Positions 18,473-26,879 of a stretch of 64,000 nt of DNA are shown piece after piece (position 1 is the first letter of the stretch; each line of letters opens with the position of its first letter). Location: contig CAWEAT010000051.1 in the NCBI GenBank assembly GCA_963806935.1, positions 62,001-126,000 on the forward strand, given 5' to 3'. Origin of the DNA: Roseiarcus sp963806935 (lineage in GTDB: Bacteria; Pseudomonadota; Alphaproteobacteria; Rhizobiales; Beijerinckiaceae). The notes under the pieces were generated by a model. That model worked only from the letters and a program-made list of their open reading frames with translations, did not search any database and had not been told where the DNA came from. A program made the position numbers and the translations under genes.

Positions 18473-18513
18473 GGCCCTGTCGCGGCTTCGCGCTTGCGCG
18501 CTAGCTCAAGGCG

Positions 18514-19461
18514 ATGCTCGGTTACGCCATCCAACGGATCGTCCTGTTCGCGGCGACGCTCGTGATCGCATCCATGATCGTGTTCGCGGTCATGAACATT
18601 CTGCCGGGGGACGCCGCCCAGACCATGCTCGGACCGACCGCGACGCCGGAGGCGGTCGCCGCGCTGTCGCATAGGCTCGGACTCGATCAGCCGGCGCCCG
18701 TCCGTTACGCGACCTGGATCGGCGGCGCGCTGCGCGGGGATCTTGGGCTTTCCTACGCCTACAATTCCCCGATCGGTCCGCTGATCGCCTCGAGCCTCGC
18801 CGTCAGCGCTCCCCTGGCGCTGATGGCGATGACGTTCGCCGCGGCGGTCGGGCTCACGGCCGGCGTCTACGCCGCCGATCGGCGCGGCCAGGCGGGCGAC
18901 GCGGTCGTGATGGGCGCGAGCCAGGTCGGCGTCGCCGTCCCGAACTTCTGGCTCGCGATCCTGCTCGTGATCGTCTTCGCCGTGACGCTGAGGCTCGTAC
19001 CGGCGGGCGGATTTCCGGGTTGGCAAGAGCCGGCTCGGGCGTTCGGCGCCCTGATCCTGCCGGCGGTCGCGCTCGGCGCCGCGCAGGCGGCGATCCTGAC
19101 CCGAGTCACCCGCTCGGCGCTGATCGAAGCGCTGAGCGAGGACTTCATGCGCACCGCGCGCGCCAAGGGCGTGTCGCGCCGCGCCGCGCTCTGGCGTCAC
19201 GCGCTGCCGAATGCGCTGACGCCGATTCTCACCATCATGGGGCTGCAATTCGCCAACCTGATCGCCGGCGCGATCGTGGTCGAGAACGTGTTCGTCCTGC
19301 CCGGCCTCGGCCGGCTGATGCTGCAGTCGATTTCCAATCGGGACACGCTCGTGGTCGAGAACGGGGTTATGCTGCTTGCGCTGATCGTGATCGGGTTGAA
19401 CTTCATCGTCGACATCGCCTGCGCCGCAATCGATCCGCGGCTCAGGGCCAACGCCGCGTGA
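18514..19461 (+). CDS. Dipeptide/oligopeptide-type ABC transporter permease (DppB-like)
   Basis: A 315-residue inner-membrane permease with six hydrophobic segments. The N-terminus MLGYAIQRIVLFAATLVIAS and the coupling loop TARAKGVSRRAALWRHALPN are characteristic of DppB/OppB proteins. It opens a five-part peptide-type importer. Its stop overlaps the GTG start of the next permease (GTGA), indicating coupled translation. Nickel or glutathione importers use the same family, so the substrate is open. Confidence 0.85.
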   Translation: MLGYAIQRIVLFAATLVIASMIVFAVMNILPGDAAQTMLGPTATPEAVAALSHRLGLDQPAPVRYATWIGGALRGDLGLSYAYNSPIGPLIASSLAVSAPLALMAMTFAAAVGLTAGVYAADRRGQAGDAVVMGASQVGVAVPNFWLAILLVIVFAVTLRLVPAGGFPGWQEPARAFGALILPAVALGAAQAAILTRVTRSALIEALSEDFMRTARAKGVSRRAALWRHALPNALTPILTIMGLQFANLIAGAIVVENVFVLPGLGRLMLQSISNRDTLVVENGVMLLALIVIGLNFIVDIACAAIDPRLRANAA

Positions 19462-20297
19462 GCCTCGCGCTCCGATTTCGCCCGCGCGGCGGCGCGAGCC
19501 TGTGGCTCGGCGCGGTCCTCGTCGCCGCGCTCATGCTCGCGGCGGCGGTGTCGCTGGTCTGGACGCCTTATCCGCCGGCCGCGATCGACATCCCGCACCG
19601 GCTCGCGCCCCCGTCGGCGGCCCACTGGTTCGGCACCGACAATCTCGGACGCGACGTCGCCTCGCAAATCCTGGCCGGCTCGCGCGTCTCGATCCTGGTC
19701 GGCGTCGTCGCGGTCAGCATCGGGCTCGCGTTCGGCGTCGCGCTTGGGCTCTTGGCGGCGTTCGCCAAAGGCCTCGTCGAGGACGGGATCATGAAGCTCA
19801 GCGACTTCATGTTCGCCTTTCCGGCGCTTTTGACCGCGATCATGCTGACCTCCACCTTCGGCCCCGGCGTCGTCAATGCGATCGTCGCCATCGGCGTCGT
19901 CAACGTGCCGGTGATCGCGAAGCTCACGCGCGCGACCGCCAATGGCGTGCTTTCGCGCGAATATGCGCTCGCCGCCCGCGCCGCAGGCCGCGGACCGCTT
20001 GCGATCGCCTTCGATCACGTGCTGCCCAACATCGCCCCGGCGCTGATCGTGCAGGCGACGATTCAGTTCGCCATCGCCATTCTGGCCGAGGCGGCGCTTT
20101 CCTACCTCGGCCTCGGCGCCCAGCCGCCCCAGACTTCGTGGGGCAAGATGCTCGCCGACGCGCAGAACGTTCTCTACAACGCGCCGAGACTGGCGCTCTA
20201 CCCCGGCGTCGCCATCGCGCTCAGCGTGCTGGGCCTCAATCTTCTTGGCGACGGCCTGCGCGACGCGCTCGATCCGAAACTGAAGGCGCGCGTCTAA
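19458..20297 (+). CDS. Dipeptide/oligopeptide-type ABC transporter permease (DppC-like)
   Basis: About 279 residues from a GTG start that overlaps the previous stop. DppC features are the early WFGTDNLGRDVASQILAGSR block after the first membrane segment and the coupling loop AARAAGRGPLAIAFDHVLPN. It ends LNLLGDGLRDALDPKLKARV, the standard DppC tail. It pairs with the DppB-like permease; the ATPase gene begins 2 bases after its stop. Confidence 0.87.
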   Translation: MSLALRFRPRGGASLWLGAVLVAALMLAAAVSLVWTPYPPAAIDIPHRLAPPSAAHWFGTDNLGRDVASQILAGSRVSILVGVVAVSIGLAFGVALGLLAAFAKGLVEDGIMKLSDFMFAFPALLTAIMLTSTFGPGVVNAIVAIGVVNVPVIAKLTRATANGVLSREYALAARAAGRGPLAIAFDHVLPNIAPALIVQATIQFAIAILAEAALSYLGLGAQPPQTSWGKMLADAQNVLYNAPRLALYPGVAIALSVLGLNLLGDGLRDALDPKLKARV

Positions 20298-20298
20298 G

Positions 20299-21274
20299 AT
20301 GCTGCTTGAAGTCGCCGAGCTCGCGGTTGATCTCCCGGCGCCGGGGGGCTTGCAGCGGGTCGTCGATCGGACGTCGTTCTCGATCGCCGAGGGCGAGAGC
20401 CTGGGAGTGGTCGGCGAATCCGGCTCCGGCAAGACGATGACGGCGCTCGCCGCTGATGGCTCTGACGCCCGAGGGCGCGCGCGTCTCGGGTTCGATCCGC
20501 TTCGAGGAGCGGGAGCTCGTGGGCCTCGGGGAAGACGCGATGCGGCAATTGCGCGGCGACCGCATCGCCATGATCTTCCAGGAGCCGATGACGGCGCTCA
20601 ACCCGCTCCATAAGGTTGGCGCGCAAGTCGCCGAGCCGTTGATGCTGCATCGCGGAATGGCCAAGGCGGCCGCGCGCCGGCGCGCGGTCGAGTTGCTCGA
20701 GCACGTGCGGCTCGCCGAGCCGGAGCGCGCCGCCCGCTCCTATCCGTTCGCGCTTTCCGGCGGCGAGCGCCAGCGGGCGATGATCGCCATGGCGATCGGC
20801 TGTTCGCCGCGCCTCGTCATCGCCGACGAGCCGACGACGGCGCTCGACGTCACCGTGCAGGCGCGCATTCTCGCCCTCATCGACAGCCTGCGCGTCGAAT
20901 CGAGGGTGGCGATCCTGCTGGTCAGCCATGATCTTGCGGTGATCGCGGGGCACTGCGACCGCGTCATGGTGATGTACGCGGGGTTGATCATGGAGAGCGG
21001 ACCGGTCGATGCGGTTCTTCGCCGGCCGAGAAACCCCTATACGCTGGCGCTGCTCGAGGCCCGGCCGCGGCCGGGCGCGCCGCGCGGCGCCCGGCTCGCG
21101 ACCATTCCCGGCGCGCCCCCGGTCACGCACGACCATCTCGCGGGCTGCCCGTTCGCGGGCCGATGCGCGCTCACCATCGACCGATGCCGGACGACGCCGC
21201 CGCCGGTGGTTTCATTCGGCGCGAACCACGTCTCGCGCTGCCATCGGGCGGGCGACGTGAGGCTTGACGGATGA
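20299..21274 (+). CDS. Peptide-type ABC transporter ATPase (DppD-like), frameshifted
   Basis: First of the two ATPases. The N-terminal frame has Walker A GESGSGKTMTALA, then shifts near 20453; the rest continues MALTPEGARVSGSIRFEERE with Q-loop FQEPMTALNP, signature LSGGERQRAMIAMA, Walker B LVIADEPTTALDV and the C-terminal oligopeptide domain with CPFAGRC. Corrected length is about 325 residues. The stop overlaps the next ATG (ATGA). The Walker A and signature motifs are both intact, so one extra base in the sequence is the likely cause. Confidence 0.83.
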
Positions 21275-22239
21275 GCGAACCGCCGCTGCTCGAAGTCTCG
21301 GCGCTGGTCAAGACCTACCGCCATCCCGGCGTCGGCCCGTTCGCGCGCAAGATCGCCACGCCGGCGCTGGCCGGCGTGAGCTTCGCCGTGTGGCGTCAGC
21401 GCTCGTTCGGGATCGTCGGGGAATCGGGGTCCGGAAAATCCACCCTGGCGCGGATCGCGCTCGCGCTCGACAAGCCGGACTCAGGCGCGGTCCGCCTCGA
21501 GGGGCGCTCGCTGTTCGACTTGCCGCGCGGCGAGCTGCGCGCGATGCGGGCGCATATGCAGATGGTGTTCCAGGACCCTTACGGTTCCCTCGACCCGCGC
21601 CAGCGCATTGAAAAAATCGTCGCCGAGCCGCTGGCGGCGCTTGGCGGAGCGACGGGCGCCGAGCGCCGCGCCCGTGTGCGGGCTTCGCTCGAGGCGGTCG
21701 GCCTCAAGGCGTCCGACGCCTTGAAGCATCCGCACGAGTTTTCCGGCGGCCAGCGTCAGCGCATCGCCATCGCGCGCGCCCTCATCACCCGGCCAAAGCT
21801 GGTCGTCGCGGACGAGCCGGTGTCGGCGCTCGACGTCTCGGTGCAGGCGCAGGCGTTGAATCTGATGAGCGATCTCGAGCGCGAAGCAGGCGTGACCTTT
21901 CTCCTGATCAGCCACGATCTCGCCGTCGTCGCCCACATCTGCGAGACGACGGCGGTGATGTACCGTGGGCGCATTGTCGAGATCGGAAAGACCGATGATC
22001 TGCTGGCCAACCCCGCGCATCCCTATACGCGCGAATTGGTCGATGCGACGCCCCGGCTCGACCGGCCGACGCGGGTCCCGCCGCTCGCGCCCGCCAACGG
22101 CGGCGCGGCGCCGGTCGGCGGCTGCCCCTTCGCGCCGCGTTGCCCGTTCGCCCGCCCGCGGTGCAGCGAGGAGCCGCCGATACTTGAGACGAAGGGCGAG
22201 GAGAGCCGAAAAGTTGCGTGCTGGTATCCGCTCGATTAG
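21271..22239 (+). CDS. Peptide-type ABC transporter ATPase (DppF-like)
   Basis: Second ATPase, 322 residues, intact. Walker A GESGSGKSTLARIALALDKP, Q-loop MVFQDPYGSLDPRQ, signature FSGGQRQRIAIARAL, Walker B LVVADEPVSALDV, and the C-terminal oligopeptide/dipeptide domain with the iron-sulfur-type cysteine set CPFAPRCPFARPRC. It would form a heterodimer with the DppD-like protein to drive import. Start overlaps the upstream stop by 4 bases. Confidence 0.87.
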   Translation: MSEPPLLEVSALVKTYRHPGVGPFARKIATPALAGVSFAVWRQRSFGIVGESGSGKSTLARIALALDKPDSGAVRLEGRSLFDLPRGELRAMRAHMQMVFQDPYGSLDPRQRIEKIVAEPLAALGGATGAERRARVRASLEAVGLKASDALKHPHEFSGGQRQRIAIARALITRPKLVVADEPVSALDVSVQAQALNLMSDLEREAGVTFLLISHDLAVVAHICETTAVMYRGRIVEIGKTDDLLANPAHPYTRELVDATPRLDRPTRVPPLAPANGGAAPVGGCPFAPRCPFARPRCSEEPPILETKGEESRKVACWYPLD

Positions 22240-22375
22240 GTCAGCGACATTGACATTAATGTAATGCTTTATTACATTCGACGGCTCTTGCAGGCCGCTT
22301 CGCGGCTCCCGATCTCACAGGCGCGCGGGCGATCCTTAATCTAAGGCGTCGCTGGCGAGGACATGGAGGCTCATG

Positions 22376-22900
22376 ATGGGCACGGCGGATAATGCGATGG
22401 GTGGTTCGTACGGAGCGCGGGAATTTGGCCCGAGCGACTGGGCGGGCGCCCGTTGGCGGCGCGGCGGCTCGCGCTGGACGGCGTTTGAGATCATCGCCAT
22501 GGTTCTCGGGTTTGTGGTGTTCTGGCCGATCGGTCTCGCGATCCTTGGTTACAAACTCTGGCAGAGCCGGAATGGCGGCCCTGATCTGCAGACCCTCGCG
22601 ACCAACAAGTGGCAGGATGCGCGCGCGATGATGACCTCGAATTCCAATTGGGCGTGCGGCGGCGCAGCGCGGCGGGCAAGCCGATACTATGCTTCCCAGA
22701 CCGGCAACGCGGCATTCGACGAATGGCGGACGGCGGAACTCGCGCGGCTCGACGAAGAGCGCCGCAAGCTCGATGAGGCGCAACGCGAGTTCGCTGAGTA
22801 TTCGGATGCGATCCGCCGCGCCAAGGACCGCGAGGAGTTCGAGCGCTTCATGGCCGAGCGCCGCGCTCGTCCGGCCGGCGGCGCAGGCCAGCCGAGCTAG
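22376..22900 (+). CDS. DUF2852 family membrane protein
   Basis: A 174-residue protein with one long hydrophobic region (FEIIAMVLGFVVFWPIGLAI, residues about 39-60) and a charged, probably coiled-coil C-terminus (LARLDEERRKLDEAQREF). This pattern is the DUF2852 family found widely in Hyphomicrobiales; no function is known. GGAGG lies 6 bases before the second of two adjacent ATGs, so I start at 22376. It is inserted between the ATPases and the binding protein of the peptide importer but has its own leader and terminator. Confidence 0.75.
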   Translation: MGTADNAMGGSYGAREFGPSDWAGARWRRGGSRWTAFEIIAMVLGFVVFWPIGLAILGYKLWQSRNGGPDLQTLATNKWQDARAMMTSNSNWACGGAARRASRYYASQTGNAAFDEWRTAELARLDEERRKLDEAQREFAEYSDAIRRAKDREEFERFMAERRARPAGGAGQPS

Positions 22901-22934
22901 CGGTCTTACGCCTCAGTCGACTGGTAAAGCGGAT

Positions 22935-22972
22935 AATCCCCTATTTCTAGCGAAATAGGGGATTTTTCTTTC
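22935..22972 (+). terminator. Rho-independent terminator
   Basis: A 12-bp perfect stem, ATCCCCTATTTC-TAGC-GAAATAGGGGAT, followed by TTTTCTTTCTT, 34 bases after the DUF2852 stop. It separates that gene from the binding-protein gene, which needs its own promoter. Confidence 0.9.
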
Positions 22973-23037
22973 TTGACGCTTGACGCTCCCCCGATGGTAT
23001 GGTCGGCCGGCCATTTCCACACCCCTTGGAGCGTTTC

Positions 23038-24519
23038 ATGCGCCGCGTCTCACGTCTGCTCCTTTCCGCCAGCCTCGCCCTCATCGCTTCGACCGGTCTC
23101 ACCTTCGCCAAGGACAGCGTCACGATCGGAATGGTGCTCGAGCCGCCGGGCCTCGATCCGACCAGCGCGCCGGCGGCGGCGATCGGCGAAGTGACGCACT
23201 ACAATATTTTTGAAGGGCTCGTTAAGATCAACGAGGACTTCTCGATTACGCCTCTGCTTGCCGAGAAATGGGTGTTCTCACCCGACCTCAAGACCCTGAC
23301 TTTCACCCTCAAGCCGAACGTCAAGTTCCAGGACGACGAACCGTTCTCCTCGAAGGACGTCAAATATTCGTTCGAGCGCTTTGCGGCCAAGGATTCGACC
23401 AACAAGGATAAGGCTTTCTTCGCCTCGATAGAATCCATCGAGACGCCCGACCCGATGACGGTGGTGCTCAAATTCAAGGATCCGAGTTTCGAGGCGCTGT
23501 TTCACCTCGGCACGGATACGGCGGTGATCCTCAGCGAGAAGAGCGTGGCCAGCGAGGCGACCAACCCTGTCGGCACCGGACCCTATAAGCTTGCTTCCTG
23601 GACCAAGGGCTCATCGCTCACCCTCGACAAGTGGGACGGCTTTCGCGACGCGGCCAAGATTCCGCTGGCCCACGCGACCTTCCGCTTCATTTCCGATCCG
23701 TCGGCGGCGGTCGCGGGGATGCTGGCGGGCGACGTCGACGCGTTCCCGCGCTTCGCCAATGTGGAGGCGCTCGGCCAGTTCAAGAGCGACCCGCGCTTCC
23801 AGGTGCTGATCGGCGGCACCGAGGGCAAGACGATCCTCGCCATGAACAACAAGAAGAAGCCGCTCGACGATCTTAAGGTGCGGCAGGCGATCGCCTACGC
23901 GATCGACCGCAAGGCGATCATCGACGGGGCCATGAACGGCCTCGGAACGCCGATCGGCAGCCATCTTACCCCGAACGATCCCGGCTACATCGACCTGACC
24001 GGCATGTATCCGCACGATCCTGAGAAGGCGAAGGCGCTGCTCAAGGAGGCCGGCGTGACGACGCCCCTCGAGCTCAGCCTCGTCCTGCCGCCGCCGCCCT
24101 ATGCGCGTCAGGGAGGCGAGATCATCGCCGCGCAGCTCGCCGCGGTCGGGATCAACGCCAAGATCCAGGACGTCGAATGGGCGCAGTGGCTGAGCGGCGT
24201 CTACAAGGACAAGAACTTCGACCTGACCATCATCAGCCACGTCGAGCCCCTGGACATCGGCATCTATGCCAATCCCAACTATTATTTCCAATATGACAGC
24301 CCGGCGTTTCAGGAGATCTACAAGAAGGTGACGACCGCGCCCAATCTCGACGCCTACAAGGCGGCGCTCGGAGAAGCGCAGAAAAAGATCGCCGAGGACA
24401 GCGTCAACGCCTTCCTTTTCCAGTTGCCGAACGTGACTGTCGCCGACGCCAAGCTCAAGGGCCTGTGGAAGAACGCGCCGATCTTCGTCAACGACCTTTC
24501 GGCCATGTCGTGGCAATGA
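23038..24519 (+). CDS. ABC transporter substrate-binding protein, family 5 (peptide type)
   Basis: A 493-residue periplasmic binding protein with signal peptide MRRVSRLLLSASLALIASTG (cleavage near FAK). The family 5 signature region is seen as GLVKINEDFSITPLLAEKW, then FSSKDVKYSFERFA, VRQAIAYAIDRKAII and the C-terminal YYFQYDS section. It should feed the DppBCDF-type importer encoded upstream, although peptide, nickel or glutathione are all family substrates. Start chosen on GGAG 6 bases upstream and the signal peptide. The frame is intact. Confidence 0.88.
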   Translation: MRRVSRLLLSASLALIASTGLTFAKDSVTIGMVLEPPGLDPTSAPAAAIGEVTHYNIFEGLVKINEDFSITPLLAEKWVFSPDLKTLTFTLKPNVKFQDDEPFSSKDVKYSFERFAAKDSTNKDKAFFASIESIETPDPMTVVLKFKDPSFEALFHLGTDTAVILSEKSVASEATNPVGTGPYKLASWTKGSSLTLDKWDGFRDAAKIPLAHATFRFISDPSAAVAGMLAGDVDAFPRFANVEALGQFKSDPRFQVLIGGTEGKTILAMNNKKKPLDDLKVRQAIAYAIDRKAIIDGAMNGLGTPIGSHLTPNDPGYIDLTGMYPHDPEKAKALLKEAGVTTPLELSLVLPPPPYARQGGEIIAAQLAAVGINAKIQDVEWAQWLSGVYKDKNFDLTIISHVEPLDIGIYANPNYYFQYDSPAFQEIYKKVTTAPNLDAYKAALGEAQKKIAEDSVNAFLFQLPNVTVADAKLKGLWKNAPIFVNDLSAMSWQ

Positions 24520-24551
24520 ACGAACGCGTGGAGGCGGCGAAGGGCTGAGCC

Positions 24552-25946
24552 ATGCAGCCGTTCCGGATGTCGGCGGCGGCGCTCCTCGGCGCCTACAGAA
24601 CGCGCGCCCTGTCGCCGGTCGAGGCGATGACGTCGGTTATTGGGCGCGTCGAAGCCTACGAGCCGCATATTCATGCGACCTGGCTCTTTACACCCGAACG
24701 CGCGCTCAAGGAGGCGCGCGCGTCCGAAGCGCGCTGGGCGAGGGGAGAGCCGATCGGTCCGCTCGACGGCGTGCCGGTGACGCTGAAGGACAACATCGCC
24801 ACTCGCGGAGACCCCAAGCCGGTCGGCACGGCGGCGGAGGACATGACGCCCCAGCAGGCGGACGCGCCGCCCGCCCAGCGGCTGCGTGAAGCCGGCGCCA
24901 TCATCTTCACCAAGACGACCATGCCCGACTATGGCATGCTGTCGTCGGGCCTCTCGAGCTTCCATGCGCTCGCGCGCAATCCGTGGAAGCTCGACCGCAA
25001 TCCGGGCGGATCGTCGGCGGGCGCGGCCGCTGCGGGGGCGGCGCTCTATGGCCCGCTCCATCTCGGCACCGACATCGGCGGCTCGATCCGGCTGCCCGCC
25101 GGCTGGTGCGGCCTCATCGGGCTTAAGCCCAGCGCGGGCCGCGTTCCGATCGATCCGCCTTACATCGGCCGGGTCGCCGGCCCGATGGCCCGCGACGCGG
25201 TCGACGCGGCGTTGATGATGGCGACATTGTCGCTTCCTGACCCGCGCGACTATTCGAGCCTCAAATACGAACCGCTGGACTGGGCGGTCGAGCCGGCGCC
25301 GCTCAAAGGCGTGAAGCTCGGCCTCCTTCTCGAAGCAGGCTGCGGCGTGGCGCCGGCGGCCGACGTCAAGGCTGCGATAGAGCGCGCCGCGCGGGACTTC
25401 GAGGCGGCGGGCGCGCAGGTCGAGCCCATGAAGCCCTTCCTCACCCAGGCCATGCTCGATGGCCTCGACCGCTTCTGGCGCGCCCGGGCGCTGAGCGACA
25501 TTGGCCAGCTCCCGGCGGAACGGCGGGCCCTTGTTCTGCCCTTCATCCGGGAATGGGCGGAGTCCGCCGCCGGCTTTTCGGGCGTGGAGGTGTTTCGCGG
25601 CTTCGACCAGATTCCAGAGATGCGCAAGGCTGCGATCGCGTCGACCAACCAATTCGACTTTGTGCTGTCGCCGACCGCGCCGATGACCGCCTTCCCGGCG
25701 GAATGGGCCTCGCCCAGCCGCGATCCGCTCAATCCGTTTCCGCACATCGGCTTCACCGTCGCTTTCAACATGTCGGAGCAGCCGGCGGCGTCGGTCAATT
25801 GCGGTTACGACAATGAGGGCCTGCCGATCGGCCTGCAGATCGTCGGGCGCCGCTTCGACGACGTCGGCGTGCTACGAATCGCCCGCGCCTTCGAGGCGAT
25901 TCGCGCTGGGGAGGCGAGGCCATGGCCCGAGCCGCCGGGAGGGTGA
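24552..25946 (+). CDS. Amidase (amidase signature family)
   Basis: A 464-residue cytoplasmic amidase. The Ser-cisSer-Lys catalytic set is visible: Lys in PVTLKDNIA (about residue 80), the cis-Ser in NPGGSSAGAAAA (about residue 154), and the nucleophile in GTDIGGSIRLPA (about residue 178). The family cleaves amides such as acyl amides, amino acid amides or glutamyl-tRNA; lacking GatB and GatC neighbours, it is not likely to be GatA. Its place 32 bases after the peptide-binding protein suggests it processes an imported amide or peptide. It overlaps the next gene by 25 bases. Confidence 0.85.
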   Translation: MQPFRMSAAALLGAYRTRALSPVEAMTSVIGRVEAYEPHIHATWLFTPERALKEARASEARWARGEPIGPLDGVPVTLKDNIATRGDPKPVGTAAEDMTPQQADAPPAQRLREAGAIIFTKTTMPDYGMLSSGLSSFHALARNPWKLDRNPGGSSAGAAAAGAALYGPLHLGTDIGGSIRLPAGWCGLIGLKPSAGRVPIDPPYIGRVAGPMARDAVDAALMMATLSLPDPRDYSSLKYEPLDWAVEPAPLKGVKLGLLLEAGCGVAPAADVKAAIERAARDFEAAGAQVEPMKPFLTQAMLDGLDRFWRARALSDIGQLPAERRALVLPFIREWAESAAGFSGVEVFRGFDQIPEMRKAAIASTNQFDFVLSPTAPMTAFPAEWASPSRDPLNPFPHIGFTVAFNMSEQPAASVNCGYDNEGLPIGLQIVGRRFDDVGVLRIARAFEAIRAGEARPWPEPPGG

Positions 25947-26803
25947 CATTGCGCGCTGTGGACAGATATTGCCGCGCTGCTTTCAAACGCGTCGCTGGAG
26001 CCGCGGCCGTCGCCGCGGCTGTGGCCGCGCTCTGCGTCGCCAGCGCGCGCGCGGAGGACTGCGGTCATGGGCCGGAAGGATTCAGCCAGTGGCTCAATTC
26101 CTTCAAGCAGGTGGCGCAGGGCAACGGGGTATCGGCAAGCGCCGTCGATCGGGCGCTCGCAGGCGTTGCGTATGACCCCGCGGTCAAGCGGCACGACGGC
26201 GGGGTCGCGATGTTCGGGCACAACTTCGCTGGCTTCGCCGCGAGCCACGTGACGCCGGGAATGGTCGCGCGCGGCAGGGCGGAGCTCAAGCGATACGCCG
26301 AGCCGCTGAAGGTGATCGAGCAGCGCTTCGGCGTGCCCGGGCCGGTGCTGGTGGCGATCTGGGGCCAGGAGACCAGTTTCGGCGGCGACAGCGGCTCGTT
26401 TCCGACCTATAGCGCGCTCGCGACGCTCGCCTGGGACTGTCGGCGCGCCGAGCGCTATCGCGCCGAACTGGTCGACGCGCTGATGCTGGTTGAGCGCGGC
26501 ATCGTGCAAAATCCGAGGGAATTGCGCGGCGCCTGGGCGGGCGAGATCGGCCAGACGCAGCTCATGCCCTCCGCTTACTTGATGTTCGCGACCACCCCTG
26601 ACGGAACGGGAACGCCGGACCTCATTCACAATTCCGCCGACGCTCTCGCTTCGACCGCCGCCTTCCTAAAAGGGCACGGCTGGCAGCCGGGCCAGGGCTG
26701 GGACGAAGGCGAGCCAAACTTCGCCGCCATCCTGCAATGGAATTCGGCCCAGATTTACGCCAAGACGGTGGCGCTGTTCGCCGACCGGCTGGCGGGGCGG
26801 TAG
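25922..26803 (+). CDS. Lytic murein transglycosylase (MltB/SLT-2 type)
   Basis: A 293-residue exported peptidoglycan lytic enzyme. A long N-terminus with a hydrophobic stretch (AAAVAAAVAALCVASARA) gives a signal peptide; a shorter start inside it is possible. The catalytic Glu lies in VAIWGQETSFGG and further SLT_2 marks are YSALATLAWDCRRAERYR and GAWAGEIGQTQLMPSAYL. It cuts the MurNAc-GlcNAc bond to leave 1,6-anhydro ends. It lacks the C-terminal peptidoglycan-binding domain of many relatives. Following an amidase and a peptide importer, it fits wall turnover. Confidence 0.86.
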   Translation: MARAAGRVTLRAVDRYCRAAFKRVAGAAAVAAAVAALCVASARAEDCGHGPEGFSQWLNSFKQVAQGNGVSASAVDRALAGVAYDPAVKRHDGGVAMFGHNFAGFAASHVTPGMVARGRAELKRYAEPLKVIEQRFGVPGPVLVAIWGQETSFGGDSGSFPTYSALATLAWDCRRAERYRAELVDALMLVERGIVQNPRELRGAWAGEIGQTQLMPSAYLMFATTPDGTGTPDLIHNSADALASTAAFLKGHGWQPGQGWDEGEPNFAAILQWNSAQIYAKTVALFADRLAGR

Positions 26804-26879
26804 CCGATCGCGGGAGCGCTCCGAAGCGCGAGGCGGTTGGGCGCAATACCTTAACCGTCTTCCCCTATTCGTCTCGCCG

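Noticed and set aside
24552..25946. Reading the amidase as GatA
   Set aside because: GatB and GatC are not adjacent and the sequence diverges from GatA around the active site surroundings.
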